In this document: positions 49,093 through 56,164 of the stretch, in pieces
Numbering within the stretch: the stretch's first letter is position 1
Layout of the letters: the number at the start of each line of letters is the position of its first letter
NCBI GenBank assembly: GCA_964641665.1
Contig: CAZXKO010000095.1
Coordinates: 33,914-97,913 of the forward strand
Origin: Gp1-AA133 sp964641665
Lineage (GTDB): Bacteria > Acidobacteriota > Terriglobia > Terriglobales > Acidobacteriaceae
DNA: 64,000 nt
Direction: 5' to 3'
Position numbers and translations under genes: made by a program
The notes under the pieces: model-generated
Database searches by the model: none
What the model saw: only the letters and a program-made list of their open reading frames with translations
Told to the model about the DNA's origin: nothing

Positions 49093-49794
49093 ATGCCTAC
49101 CGATCGCACCAATGTCTTCATCGATTCGATTCTTCGCCAGGAACCTCAACTCGCTGTCTTTGACTGTGACGGAACCCTTTGGTCCGGGGACGGCGGCGAG
49201 TCATTCTTCGCTTGGGAACAGGCCGAAGGGCTGGTTCCCGAGGAAATTATGCGCTCGATGCGGGCGCGGTACGCCGACTACAAGGCCGGCAACGTCGCCG
49301 AAGAAATCATGTGCGGCGAAATGGTCACCATGCACAAGGGGATGATCGACGCCGAGGTGCAGCGCGCAGCCACGCGGTTCTTCGATTTGACCTTCGTCGA
49401 CAACATCTTCTCCGAAATGAAGGAACTGGTGCGCCGGTTGCAAGCCCAGGGCTGCGATGTGTGGGCGGTGTCATCCACCAACGAATGGGTGATCCGGGCG
49501 GGTATGCGCCATTTCGCGATTGCGCGAGATCACATTCTGGCCGCCGCGGTGGCAATCGACAACCGTCGGGTTACGGACCAATTGGTGCGAGTGCCCAGTG
49601 GAGGTGGCAAACCGAAGGCGATCCGTGAGGTGGTGAAACGCGATCCCGATGTCGCCTTTGGAAATTCGCGCTGGGATCTCGACATGCTCGCCATTGCCCG
49701 GCGCCCGATTGCCGTCAATCCCAATGCAGACCTTGAGGAAACAGCGCGGCAGCGCGGGTGGAACATTTATTTTCCTGATGGGACGCAGCCCTGA
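49093..49794 (+). CDS. HAD-family phosphoserine-phosphatase-like hydrolase
   Basis: ATG 49093 (or TTG 49081) gives about 233 residues. Motif I is LAVFDCDGTLWSGDGG (nucleophile about D24, acid D26), motif II VWAVSSTNEWVIRAGM and motif IV DVAFGNSRWDLDMLAIA. The helical C1 cap and SSTNEW motif resemble SerB/PSPase-related and phosphocholine phosphatase-like HADs. Motif IV carries GNSxxD where most HADs have GDSxxD. Substrate unassigned. It lies about 110 nt after the MocA-like gene on the same strand, but nothing ties their functions. Confidence 0.82.
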   Translation: MPTDRTNVFIDSILRQEPQLAVFDCDGTLWSGDGGESFFAWEQAEGLVPEEIMRSMRARYADYKAGNVAEEIMCGEMVTMHKGMIDAEVQRAATRFFDLTFVDNIFSEMKELVRRLQAQGCDVWAVSSTNEWVIRAGMRHFAIARDHILAAAVAIDNRRVTDQLVRVPSGGGKPKAIREVVKRDPDVAFGNSRWDLDMLAIARRPIAVNPNADLEETARQRGWNIYFPDGTQP

Positions 49795-49922
49795 TTTCCT
49801 GCTTGACCGGTCGGTCTCACCTGACCTATGTTCGTAGGAAATTCGGTCAACGCGACTGTCTCTTCCCCGCAAGAAACGCCACTCGCAGACCTCTGGATAA
49901 AACTGTCGCTTGGGGAGGCTTT

Positions 49923-50195
49923 ATGGCTAGTTGGAGCTCATGGGGCGAACCAGAGAGATACTGCTGGGTCGTGATTTGCAAGAATCACAAATTTCACAAG
50001 CAGCAGAATCTTTTTAGCGGCCACAAGATTCCCCTGGGCGAGACCGACGCGTTTACGCCTCCCCCAACGCTCGATTTCCGTTTGAGTGTGCGCTGCGATG
50101 AGTGTGGACAGGAGTCCCTTTACGATCCCTCAGAGTTGGTAAGGTTTCAGATGGAGCTCGGCGCGGATTTCAAACCGCACCCACTGTTCACTTAA
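49923..50195 (+). CDS. small CxxC protein of unknown function (90 aa)
   Basis: ATG 49923 after GGGGAGG gives 90 residues. It is rich in aromatic residues and His (WSSWGEPERYCWVVICKNHK) with VRCDECGQESLYDPSE near the C-terminus. CDEC plus the earlier CWVVIC pair could bind zinc. There is no signal peptide or membrane helix. I do not recognise a family. The strong ribosome binding site and isolation between real genes support expression. Confidence 0.6.
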   Translation: MASWSSWGEPERYCWVVICKNHKFHKQQNLFSGHKIPLGETDAFTPPPTLDFRLSVRCDECGQESLYDPSELVRFQMELGADFKPHPLFT

Positions 50196-50229
50196 GGCCG
50201 GGCGTTCCGGCTCTCCTTGGAAGCGGTCA

Positions 50230-50607
50230 TCATCGATCCGACTGCGCCAGCTTCCTAAGCAGTGCAGCAAGGGCATCCACGGCAAGATGCGTGGCGTGGG
50301 TCGAGGCCGCCGGCAGCCCACCCAACTTCTGGATCAGGTCTTCCCTGCGCAGCTTTCGAGCCTCGTCGAACGTTTTTCCGCTCACCAACTCCGTCAGAGC
50401 CGACGCGCAGGCCATGGCTGGAACACAGCCCTTCGCCAGGAAACCAATTTCTTTGATGCGTCCGGCTGCGGTTTTTGCGCTGAGCTGGAGAACGTCTCCG
50501 CAGGCAGGGTTCTCAATCTGAACCACCGCGTCCGCGTCTTCTACCGCTCCCGGGTTGCGCGGATTCTGGAAGTGGTCGAGCACCTGGGAGGAATACATCG
50601 CCCACAT
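50230..50607 (-). CDS. NifU/IscU-type iron-sulfur scaffold, third Cys missing
   Basis: This 125-residue protein aligns with IscU: YSSQVLDHFQNPRNPG, cluster ligand in ENPACGDVLQL (C36), FLAKGCVPAMACASALTELV (C61), and GLPAASTHATHLAVDAL at the C-terminus. IscU uses Cys at about 37, 63 and 106; here the third position (after H104) is Ala105. The conserved Asp of ACGD is present. It would bind a cluster differently from IscU or act as a carrier. No iscS/sufS gene is adjacent. The gene is divergent from the BtuF-like operon. The start may also be Met4. Confidence 0.85.
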   Translation of the reverse strand: MWAMYSSQVLDHFQNPRNPGAVEDADAVVQIENPACGDVLQLSAKTAAGRIKEIGFLAKGCVPAMACASALTELVSGKTFDEARKLRREDLIQKLGGLPAASTHATHLAVDALAALLRKLAQSDR

Positions 50608-50716
50608 TCTAATGCACCAACGCGACCGCGCTCTTCCTCCGAAGTCGCCCCGTTCCGGTGCAACTCGATCCGGTTCCGCGTGGCGACACCTCGTTTAAGA
50701 TGAAAGCTGGGTCCCA

Positions 50717-51562
50717 ATGGCTTCGAATTACACCCCAAAGCGTGTCGTGAGCCTGCAGCCCAGCGCAACGGTCATCCTGAACGCAATCGGGCAACTGGAC
50801 TCGCTGGTCGCGTGCACGAAGTATTGCGTGGAAGTCTGTCCGGAGGTGAAGTCCGGACGCATCATCCTGGAGGATTCGTGGACCGCGAAAGCTGGCCCGA
50901 TTATCGCGGCCCGCCCGGACCTGGTCATCGCGGCCGTTCCCTACCAGGAAAAGGCTGTGGCGGAAATCCTCAAGGCGGGCGCCCGATTTCTCGGCCTTGC
51001 TCCTAAATCGCTCGCGGACATCTTTACCGACATCTGCGCCATCGCGGGCGTCATGGGAGTGCCGGATCGAGGGGAAAGCGTGGTGTCGGCAATGCGGGCG
51101 GAAATCGACCACACACGCGATCAGACAAGGGGCTTGCCGCGGCCGCGCGTTTTCTGCGAGGAGTGGGGCAAACCGTTGATTGCTTCGCAGGGGTGGGTGG
51201 CGGAGCTTGTCGATGCTGCCGGAGGCGCATTCCTGGGCAAGCCCGGCGCCCAGTGTTCTCCTGACCATGTGGCTGAAAGAGATCCTGACGTCTTGATCGC
51301 CGCCTGGTGCGGCGCGGGCGACCGGGTTCCGCTGGAGAAGACTATCCGCAACCGGGGATGGTCCGGCCTTCGTGCCGTGACCCAGGGTCGCGTGTATTGC
51401 GTGCGCGACGAATTCCTCAATACGCCCGCCCCCACTCTGATCCTTGGACTACAGGCTCTTGCCGCTGCCCTTCACCCGGAACTGTTTCCACGAGTCGATG
51501 GCTTAAGGTGTATCACCGACGTATCTTCTGAGACACGCGTCGAGAAGGAGCCCGTAGTCTAA
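50717..51562 (+). CDS. BtuF/FepB-like periplasmic-binding fold protein without visible signal peptide
   Basis: This 281-residue protein belongs to the helical-backbone (PF01497-type) metal-chelate binding family: KRVVSLQPSATVILNAIGQL, AARPDLVIAAVPYQEKAVAE, GLPRPRVFCEEWGKPLIASQ, GWVAELVDAAGGAFLGKPGA, ERDPDVLIAAWCG and GRVYCVRDEF. Relatives bind cobalamin or ferric siderophores for ABC import. The N-terminus (MASNYTPKRVV) has no Sec, TAT or lipobox signal, and no permease gene adjoins. It is the first gene of a tight run: the msrC-like start is 10 nt after its stop. Confidence 0.82.
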   Translation: MASNYTPKRVVSLQPSATVILNAIGQLDSLVACTKYCVEVCPEVKSGRIILEDSWTAKAGPIIAARPDLVIAAVPYQEKAVAEILKAGARFLGLAPKSLADIFTDICAIAGVMGVPDRGESVVSAMRAEIDHTRDQTRGLPRPRVFCEEWGKPLIASQGWVAELVDAAGGAFLGKPGAQCSPDHVAERDPDVLIAAWCGAGDRVPLEKTIRNRGWSGLRAVTQGRVYCVRDEFLNTPAPTLILGLQALAAALHPELFPRVDGLRCITDVSSETRVEKEPVV

Positions 51563-51565
51563 AAT
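51560..51565 (+). promoter_or_regulatory. TAAAAT box before the msrC-like start
   Basis: TAAAAT overlaps the stop codon of the preceding gene and stands 6 nt before ATG 51572, which has no ribosome binding site. It might be an internal leaderless promoter; equally, the match may be due to the stop codon. Confidence 0.25.
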
Positions 51566-51571
51566 CGCAAC

Positions 51572-52057
51572 ATGGAAGTTTCGGCCGCGATTCAGGAAGT
51601 AAGAGCAGAAATTGAGCACTTAGCGGCTTCAGTAACAACCGCCCAGGAATTCATGTCGGAACTGGTCGCGCTCCTGCATAAACGCATGTTGAAGTACAAC
51701 TGGGTCGGGTTTTACATGCTGGAGTACGGCACCCAGCCCCCGGTTCTGGTGCTGGGACCATTCCAAGGCGCGATGACCCCCCACACCCGGATTCCCCTGA
51801 ACCAGGGAGTCTGTGGGGCCGCCGCTTCGACCGGAAAGACGATCGTCGTCGACGACGTCTCCAAAGACGCCCGTTACCTCGCGTGCTCCCTCGAAACCAA
51901 GTCGGAAATCGTCGTGCCCGTCGTTGTGCAGGGCAAGGTGGTGGGTGAACTCGACATCGACAGCCACTTCCCGGCGGCCTTCCGAGCGGCGGACCAGGAG
52001 TTCGTCGAATATTGCGCCGCGCTCGTCGGCCGAATGCTCGAAAGATCCCCCGTATGA
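51572..52057 (+). CDS. msrC: GAF-fold free methionine-(R)-sulfoxide reductase
   Basis: This 161-residue single GAF domain has the fRMsr pattern: YNWVGFYMLEYG, LVLGPFQGAMTPHTRIPLNQ, GVCGAAASTGKTIVVDDV, ARYLACSLETKSEIVVPVVV and GELDIDSHFPAAF. C81 and C105 match E. coli Cys94 and the catalytic Cys118; the Cys84 position is His71. The enzyme reduces free Met-R-sulfoxide, normally with thioredoxin. The next gene is a thioredoxin-fold protein whose ATG overlaps this stop (ATGA), which fits electron supply. Confidence 0.85.
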   Translation: MEVSAAIQEVRAEIEHLAASVTTAQEFMSELVALLHKRMLKYNWVGFYMLEYGTQPPVLVLGPFQGAMTPHTRIPLNQGVCGAAASTGKTIVVDDVSKDARYLACSLETKSEIVVPVVVQGKVVGELDIDSHFPAAFRAADQEFVEYCAALVGRMLERSPV

Positions 52058-53091
52058 GAGTTGAGAAAGGAAAAGTACGCGCCCCGGAAATCGGGCGCGT
52101 GTGGCTGAACTCTTCGCCTCTCAGCTTCCGCCAGTTGCGCGGACGGGTGGTGCTGGTCGACTTCTGGGACTACACCTGCGTCAACTGCATCCGAACGCTG
52201 CCCTACGTCCAGGCTTGGCATGAACGCTACGGCGGCAAAGGACTCACCGTGATTGGCGTGCACACGCCGCAATTTACCTTCGCGCAGTACGAATCGAACG
52301 TGGAACGAGGAATTCGCGAATTCGGCCTGACGTATCCAATCGTCATCGATAGCGACCGCGAAATCTGGAAGGCCTTTGCGAATCGTTACTGGCCAACCAA
52401 GTATTTGCTCGATAAGGAAGGCTATCTGCGATACGCGCACTTCGGTGAAGGCGCTTACCGGGAGACCGAAGAAGCGATCCGGGAGTTGCTTCGCGAGGTG
52501 AATCCGGCCTTGGCACTCCCGCCTTTGATGGACCCGGTGCGGGCGGAGGATCAGCCGGGCGCGGTCTGCTACCCCCCGAGCCCGGAACTCTACCTGGGCC
52601 ACGTTCGCGGACGCATCGGCAACGAAGGCGGCTTCAAGACCGACGCGATCGCCGACTACATCCTGCCGGACGACCTCAAAGACAACTGCTTCTATCTCAA
52701 AGGCAGCTGGGCTTCCACGGCGGAATACATGGAGTCCGCCGGCGAGGGCGAGCATCTCATCGCGTTGAAGTACGAGGCGTCCGAGGTGAACCTGGTGATG
52801 GCCGCCCCCCGGGGCAGTTCGTGTGACGTTCTGATCCGCCAGGACGGCAAGCCCCTGAGCCGATCCCAGAAAACTGCGGACACTCGTTTTCGCACCGTCG
52901 ACGGGAACGAGGAGAGTCGCGTCACGGTGCAGCAGGCTCGTATGTACTTCCTCGTCGATAACCACGATTTCGGAAGCCACGTGCTCGAGCTGCGTTGTCC
53001 GGCCGGCGTAGCCGCTTTTGCCTTCACCTTCACCAGATGCGTGGACCCCTCCCAAGTGGCGGCTCCCGCCGCCGCCGTCGAGTCTCAATGA
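52054..53091 (+). CDS. thioredoxin-fold protein with DipZ-like C-terminal domain
   Basis: ATG 52054 overlaps the msrC stop by four bases; 345 residues. Residues about 8-165 form a TlpA/redoxin domain with active site FWDYTCVNCIRTLPYVQAW (C42-x-x-C45), VIGVHTPQFTFAQYESNV and cis-Pro in NRYWPTKYLLDKEG. Residues about 220-335 match the carbohydrate-binding-like domain of mycobacterial DipZ (FYLKGSWASTAEYMES, LIALKYEASEVNLVMA, RMYFLVDNHDFGSHVLELR). DipZ normally carries CcdA-type membrane helices before these domains and exposes them to the periplasm. Here there is neither a membrane segment nor a signal peptide, so a cytosolic reductant is predicted. Confidence 0.88.
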   Translation: MRVEKGKVRAPEIGRVWLNSSPLSFRQLRGRVVLVDFWDYTCVNCIRTLPYVQAWHERYGGKGLTVIGVHTPQFTFAQYESNVERGIREFGLTYPIVIDSDREIWKAFANRYWPTKYLLDKEGYLRYAHFGEGAYRETEEAIRELLREVNPALALPPLMDPVRAEDQPGAVCYPPSPELYLGHVRGRIGNEGGFKTDAIADYILPDDLKDNCFYLKGSWASTAEYMESAGEGEHLIALKYEASEVNLVMAAPRGSSCDVLIRQDGKPLSRSQKTADTRFRTVDGNEESRVTVQQARMYFLVDNHDFGSHVLELRCPAGVAAFAFTFTRCVDPSQVAAPAAAVESQ

Positions 53092-53483
53092 CGAAGCGGG
53101 TGGTAGCGGCCCTCATCGTCAAAACCGGGAAGATCCTCATCTGCCAGCGGACCAAGCATCAAACTATGCCGCTCAAGTGGGAATTTCCCGGGGGCAAGAT
53201 CGAGGAGGGCGAGCAACCGCGCGACGCCCTCCGGCGCGAACTCGACGAAGAACTGGGCATCGATGCCACCGTCGGCGACGAAGTAGCGCGCATCCGCCAC
53301 GAATACAAGAGTGGCAACTCGGTGGAATTGCGCTTCTACGTGGTCTACGAGTTCCGTGGAGAGCTGGAGAACCGAATCTTTAAGGACATGCAGTGGGTGG
53401 AGCGCAAGGACTTGCCTTCCTTCGATTTCCTCGAGGCCGATCTGAAGCTCGTGTCCGACGTAGCCGCGGGAAAGATCCTCTAG
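53088..53483 (+). CDS. Nudix hydrolase, MutT/8-oxo-dGTPase type
   Basis: ATG 53088 overlaps the preceding stop (ATGA); 131 residues. It has KRVVAALIVKTGKILICQRT, then Nudix box GGKIEEGEQPRDALRRELDE followed by ELGI, matching G-x5-E-x7-RE-U-x-EE-x-G-U. MPLKWEFPGGK before the box and the short length are typical of MutT/CTP-pyrophosphohydrolase (NudG) proteins, which remove oxidised nucleotides. It ends the BtuF-like/msrC/thioredoxin/Nudix operon, with a terminator hairpin 8 nt after the stop. Confidence 0.92.
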   Translation: MTKRVVAALIVKTGKILICQRTKHQTMPLKWEFPGGKIEEGEQPRDALRRELDEELGIDATVGDEVARIRHEYKSGNSVELRFYVVYEFRGELENRIFKDMQWVERKDLPSFDFLEADLKLVSDVAAGKIL

Positions 53484-53491
53484 AAACACAA

Positions 53492-53515
53492 AAGGCATCA
53501 CGTTCGTGATGCCTT
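53492..53515. terminator. bidirectional hairpin between Nudix and M48 genes
   Basis: AAGGCATCAC (53492-53501), loop GTTC, GTGATGCCTT (53506-53515): a perfect 10-bp stem between convergent genes. Flanking A-rich and T-containing sequence is short, so efficiency is uncertain. Confidence 0.7.
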
Positions 53516-53532
53516 AAGGCCTGCGACCCGGC

Positions 53533-54558
53533 CTAATTCTTTGAGCCGTCGTCCCGCTTCAGCACCGGGTGGTCGTCGTCGCTATCGCTCGGCTGCGCAG
53601 CCCGGCGCAACTCAGGATTTTTATCTCGGGAGTCATCCAGCTTGCGGCGGTTCTCGATCTTGGCCAGACGCGCTTTCACGTCCTGGAATTCGGAGGTGTC
53701 CACCTTGTAGGAAGCCTGTGCAGGAAGAAGCTTTTCGATCTCCTCTTGAGACTTCTCGACCCGGTCCGGAGTCTGGGGATGGCTGTCGAAGGCTCGGGAG
53801 AGCGTGCCGGGCTTCTTCTTCTCCTGGGCTTCGATCTTCTCAAAGAACGCCGTAAACGACTGCGGGTCGTAGCCGCTCTTGTACATATACTGCACGCCCA
53901 GGTAATCGGCCTCAGCCTCAAAGCCGCGGCTGAACTTCAGGAACGCCACCGGCAGGGCCAAGCCGGCGGCTTCCTGGGCCGCCAGTCCACCGAGCCCAGG
54001 GGTCATGATGATCAAGGGAATCGTCGCCAGCTGAGCCAGGGTTCCCCGCGTCTGCTCGCGAGCGATATGGCAAGCCGCCACGTGCGCGATTTCGTGCGCC
54101 ATCACGCCCGCCAATTCCGACTCGTTGTCTGCCGCCAGGATCAGCCCCGAGTTCACGTAGAAAAAACCGCCAGGGAGCGCAAACGCGTTGATCGCGTCCG
54201 AGTCGATGACCTTGATCGTGAACGGAACCTTGGAATCCGAATTCCGGACCAGGTTTTGCCCGACGCGGTTCACGTACTCGGTAACCACTGGATCCTTAAT
54301 CAATTTTGAAGTGGAATCGACCTGCTCGGCGTACTGCCGGCCCATGTTGATCTGGCCTTCCACGCTATACCAGTTCCCGACCCCTCGGCCGCAACCGACG
54401 TTGCGATTGCCGATGGCGTCGAGATCGTTGATGCCGCCGTCATGCTTCAACTTCACCGGCGGGCTGGTAGAGGGTTCATCCGCGGGCGCAGCCGATGCCA
54501 AAGCGCTGCAGAACAGGAGGGTTGCGATTGCGAGCCCGGCGGTGAACAGATGTTTCAT
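53533..54558 (-). CDS. secreted M48-family metalloprotease (BepA/LoiP-like)
   Basis: This 341-residue protein has a Sec signal (AGLAIATLLFCSALASAAPA). The peptidase domain follows: zinc-binding GVMAHEIAHVAACHIA (H155, E156, H159) and third ligand in GFEAEADYLGVQYM. VIDSDAINAFALPGGFFYV and a RAFDSHPQTPDRVE segment are shared with BepA/YcaL/LoiP. A charged C-terminal tail (LDDSRDKNPELRRA) ends it. These enzymes maintain outer-membrane protein quality in the periplasm. ATG 54558 follows AAGGAG. Confidence 0.92.
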   Translation of the reverse strand: MKHLFTAGLAIATLLFCSALASAAPADEPSTSPPVKLKHDGGINDLDAIGNRNVGCGRGVGNWYSVEGQINMGRQYAEQVDSTSKLIKDPVVTEYVNRVGQNLVRNSDSKVPFTIKVIDSDAINAFALPGGFFYVNSGLILAADNESELAGVMAHEIAHVAACHIAREQTRGTLAQLATIPLIIMTPGLGGLAAQEAAGLALPVAFLKFSRGFEAEADYLGVQYMYKSGYDPQSFTAFFEKIEAQEKKKPGTLSRAFDSHPQTPDRVEKSQEEIEKLLPAQASYKVDTSEFQDVKARLAKIENRRKLDDSRDKNPELRRAAQPSDSDDDHPVLKRDDGSKN

Positions 54559-54706
54559 GGCAGAGTACTCCTTACGAATACACGTGGCCCGTTTGGTTAG
54601 ACGCAGAAACAGCGACCAGGGTTACCCCGTATGGAAAGCACCCCTCGGGCTTGCCTTTTAGTGTACGCCGATTGCTAAGTCCTTATCCAGATAACACCTG
54701 TAGGCC

Positions 54707-55966
54707 TTAGCCGCTACCGCGAAGGGTCCAGAACCAGGCGATCGTCAGTCCGATCATGATCACCGTGGTGGCCCAGGCGATCACGTTAAAGAGCCGGGAA
54801 TTCACGTAGTCGCCCATCAGCTCTTTCTTGTTGATCAGCAGGAGCATAAAGATCAGCACGAAGGGCAACACGACGCCGTTCACGACCTGGGAAAGGATGG
54901 TGATCTTGACCAGGGGCAGGTTGGGGGTCAGGATGACTCCCGCTCCAGCAGCGATCAGGATGGTATAGAGCCAGTAAAACACCGGCGCTTCGCCGAATTT
55001 CAAGCCGACGCCGGATTCGAATCCCAGGCCTTCGCAGACGGTGTAGGCAGTCGACAGGGGCAGGATCGAAGCGGCAAACAGCGACGCATTAAACAGCCCC
55101 ATCGAGAACAAAATGTAAGCATAGTCGCCCGCGAGTGGGCGCAAAGCCTGGGCGGCGTCTTTAGCGTCGGCTACGTTGCGGTATCCGTGCGCATACAAGG
55201 TGGCAGCGCAGGCCACAATGATGAACCAGGCCACGACGTCGGTAAAGATGCAACCGGTGATGACGTCAAGTTGGGAGGCCTTGAGCTGGCGCTTGGTAAC
55301 GCCCTTTTCGACAATTGACGATTGCAGGTAAAACTGCATCCAGGGTGCAATCGTCGTTCCCACCAGGCCGATGACCATATACACGTAGCCTTGCTGGAAC
55401 CACGCCGCCCGGGCCGGAGGTTTGACGGTTGCGATCAGGGCCTCACCCCAGGCTGGTTTGGCAAGGACTCCTGCGACAATGTAGGTGATGTAGAAAAACG
55501 AAGCCGCCAGAAAGACCTTCTCGACAGTCTTGTACTGGCCCTTGACCACGATTAGCCAGACAACCACCGCGCAAATCGGGACGGTGTAGTACTTGGAAAG
55601 CCCAAACAGCTCCAGGCTGCCGGCGATCCCTGCGAACTCGGCCACCACGTTGCCGAAGTTCGTGATCAGGATGCCAATCATCATGAAGAACGTGATGCGG
55701 AATCCAAACTCCTCCCGGATCAGGTCGCTCAGGCCTTTCCCGGTGACCGCTCCCATTCGCGCCGTCATTTCCTGGACCACGATCAGCGCCAGGGTGATGG
55801 GAATCATCGTCCATAAGAGCCGGAGGCCGAACTGTGCGCCCGCGGACGAGTAGGTCCAGATGCCGCCGGCATCGTTATCGACGTTCGCGGTAATGAACCC
55901 CGGCCCAACCACGGCGAGGAACAGCAGGATCCGGGTCTTCCAGCGTCTCAGGAACCTCATGGGCAC
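54707..55966 (-). CDS. Nramp-family metal transporter, Met-less variant
   Basis: This 419-residue protein has 11-12 membrane helices. It aligns to Nramp TM1 and TM6, but with altered metal-site motifs. TM1 reads GPGFITANVDNDAGG: Asp (D32) is kept while the following Pro-Gly-Asn becomes Ala-Gly-Gly. TM6 reads GTTIAPWMQFYLQ where classical Nramps have MPHN, so the metal-coordinating Met is Ala207 and the His is Trp209. Loss of that Met is known to relax exclusion of hard ions such as Mg2+ or Ca2+. The upstream gene encodes an MgtE_N/CBS protein, supporting a magnesium-related role. No ribosome binding site is obvious. Confidence 0.85.
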   Translation of the reverse strand: MPMRFLRRWKTRILLFLAVVGPGFITANVDNDAGGIWTYSSAGAQFGLRLLWTMIPITLALIVVQEMTARMGAVTGKGLSDLIREEFGFRITFFMMIGILITNFGNVVAEFAGIAGSLELFGLSKYYTVPICAVVVWLIVVKGQYKTVEKVFLAASFFYITYIVAGVLAKPAWGEALIATVKPPARAAWFQQGYVYMVIGLVGTTIAPWMQFYLQSSIVEKGVTKRQLKASQLDVITGCIFTDVVAWFIIVACAATLYAHGYRNVADAKDAAQALRPLAGDYAYILFSMGLFNASLFAASILPLSTAYTVCEGLGFESGVGLKFGEAPVFYWLYTILIAAGAGVILTPNLPLVKITILSQVVNGVVLPFVLIFMLLLINKKELMGDYVNSRLFNVIAWATTVIMIGLTIAWFWTLRGSG

Positions 55967-56142
55967 AGTTCACAGACATGGGAGGAGCAAAGACCAGACA
56001 GAATAAACGGACCTGAGAAATCTGGGTAGGTGAAATCTAAGATTCTGCGTCGATGATGGTCACCGCCGGGGTATTCGAACTGCACGACGCGCGTCTCTTG
56101 GAGAAGGACGATTCCATGGCTGCAAATCACTTCCCCAGCCAC
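55957..56142 (-). CDS. possible 61-residue protein between the CBS and Nramp genes
   Basis: GTG at 56142 lies 2 nt after GGAGG. The frame (VAGEVICSHGIVLLQETRVV, then QFEYPGGDHHRRRILDFTYP) runs into the first bases of the Nramp gene, a spacing compatible with coupling. No family is recognised and the composition is unremarkable. It may equally be a chance frame within a roughly 200 nt leader of the transporter gene. Confidence 0.25.
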   Translation of the reverse strand: MAGEVICSHGIVLLQETRVVQFEYPGGDHHRRRILDFTYPDFSGPFILSGLCSSHVCELCP

Positions 56143-56164
56143 GACCTCCGAAATCGGGTGAGTC

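Noticed and set aside
50608..50716. Possible cobalamin riboswitch upstream of the BtuF-like gene
   Set aside because: The divergent gap is only about 110 bp, too short for the element, and no B12-box-like core is visible.
51874..53088. 404-codon minus-strand open frame opposite the thioredoxin-fold gene
   Set aside because: It is a mirror of a well-supported coding sequence with ATGA overlaps on both sides, and has no recognisable content of its own.
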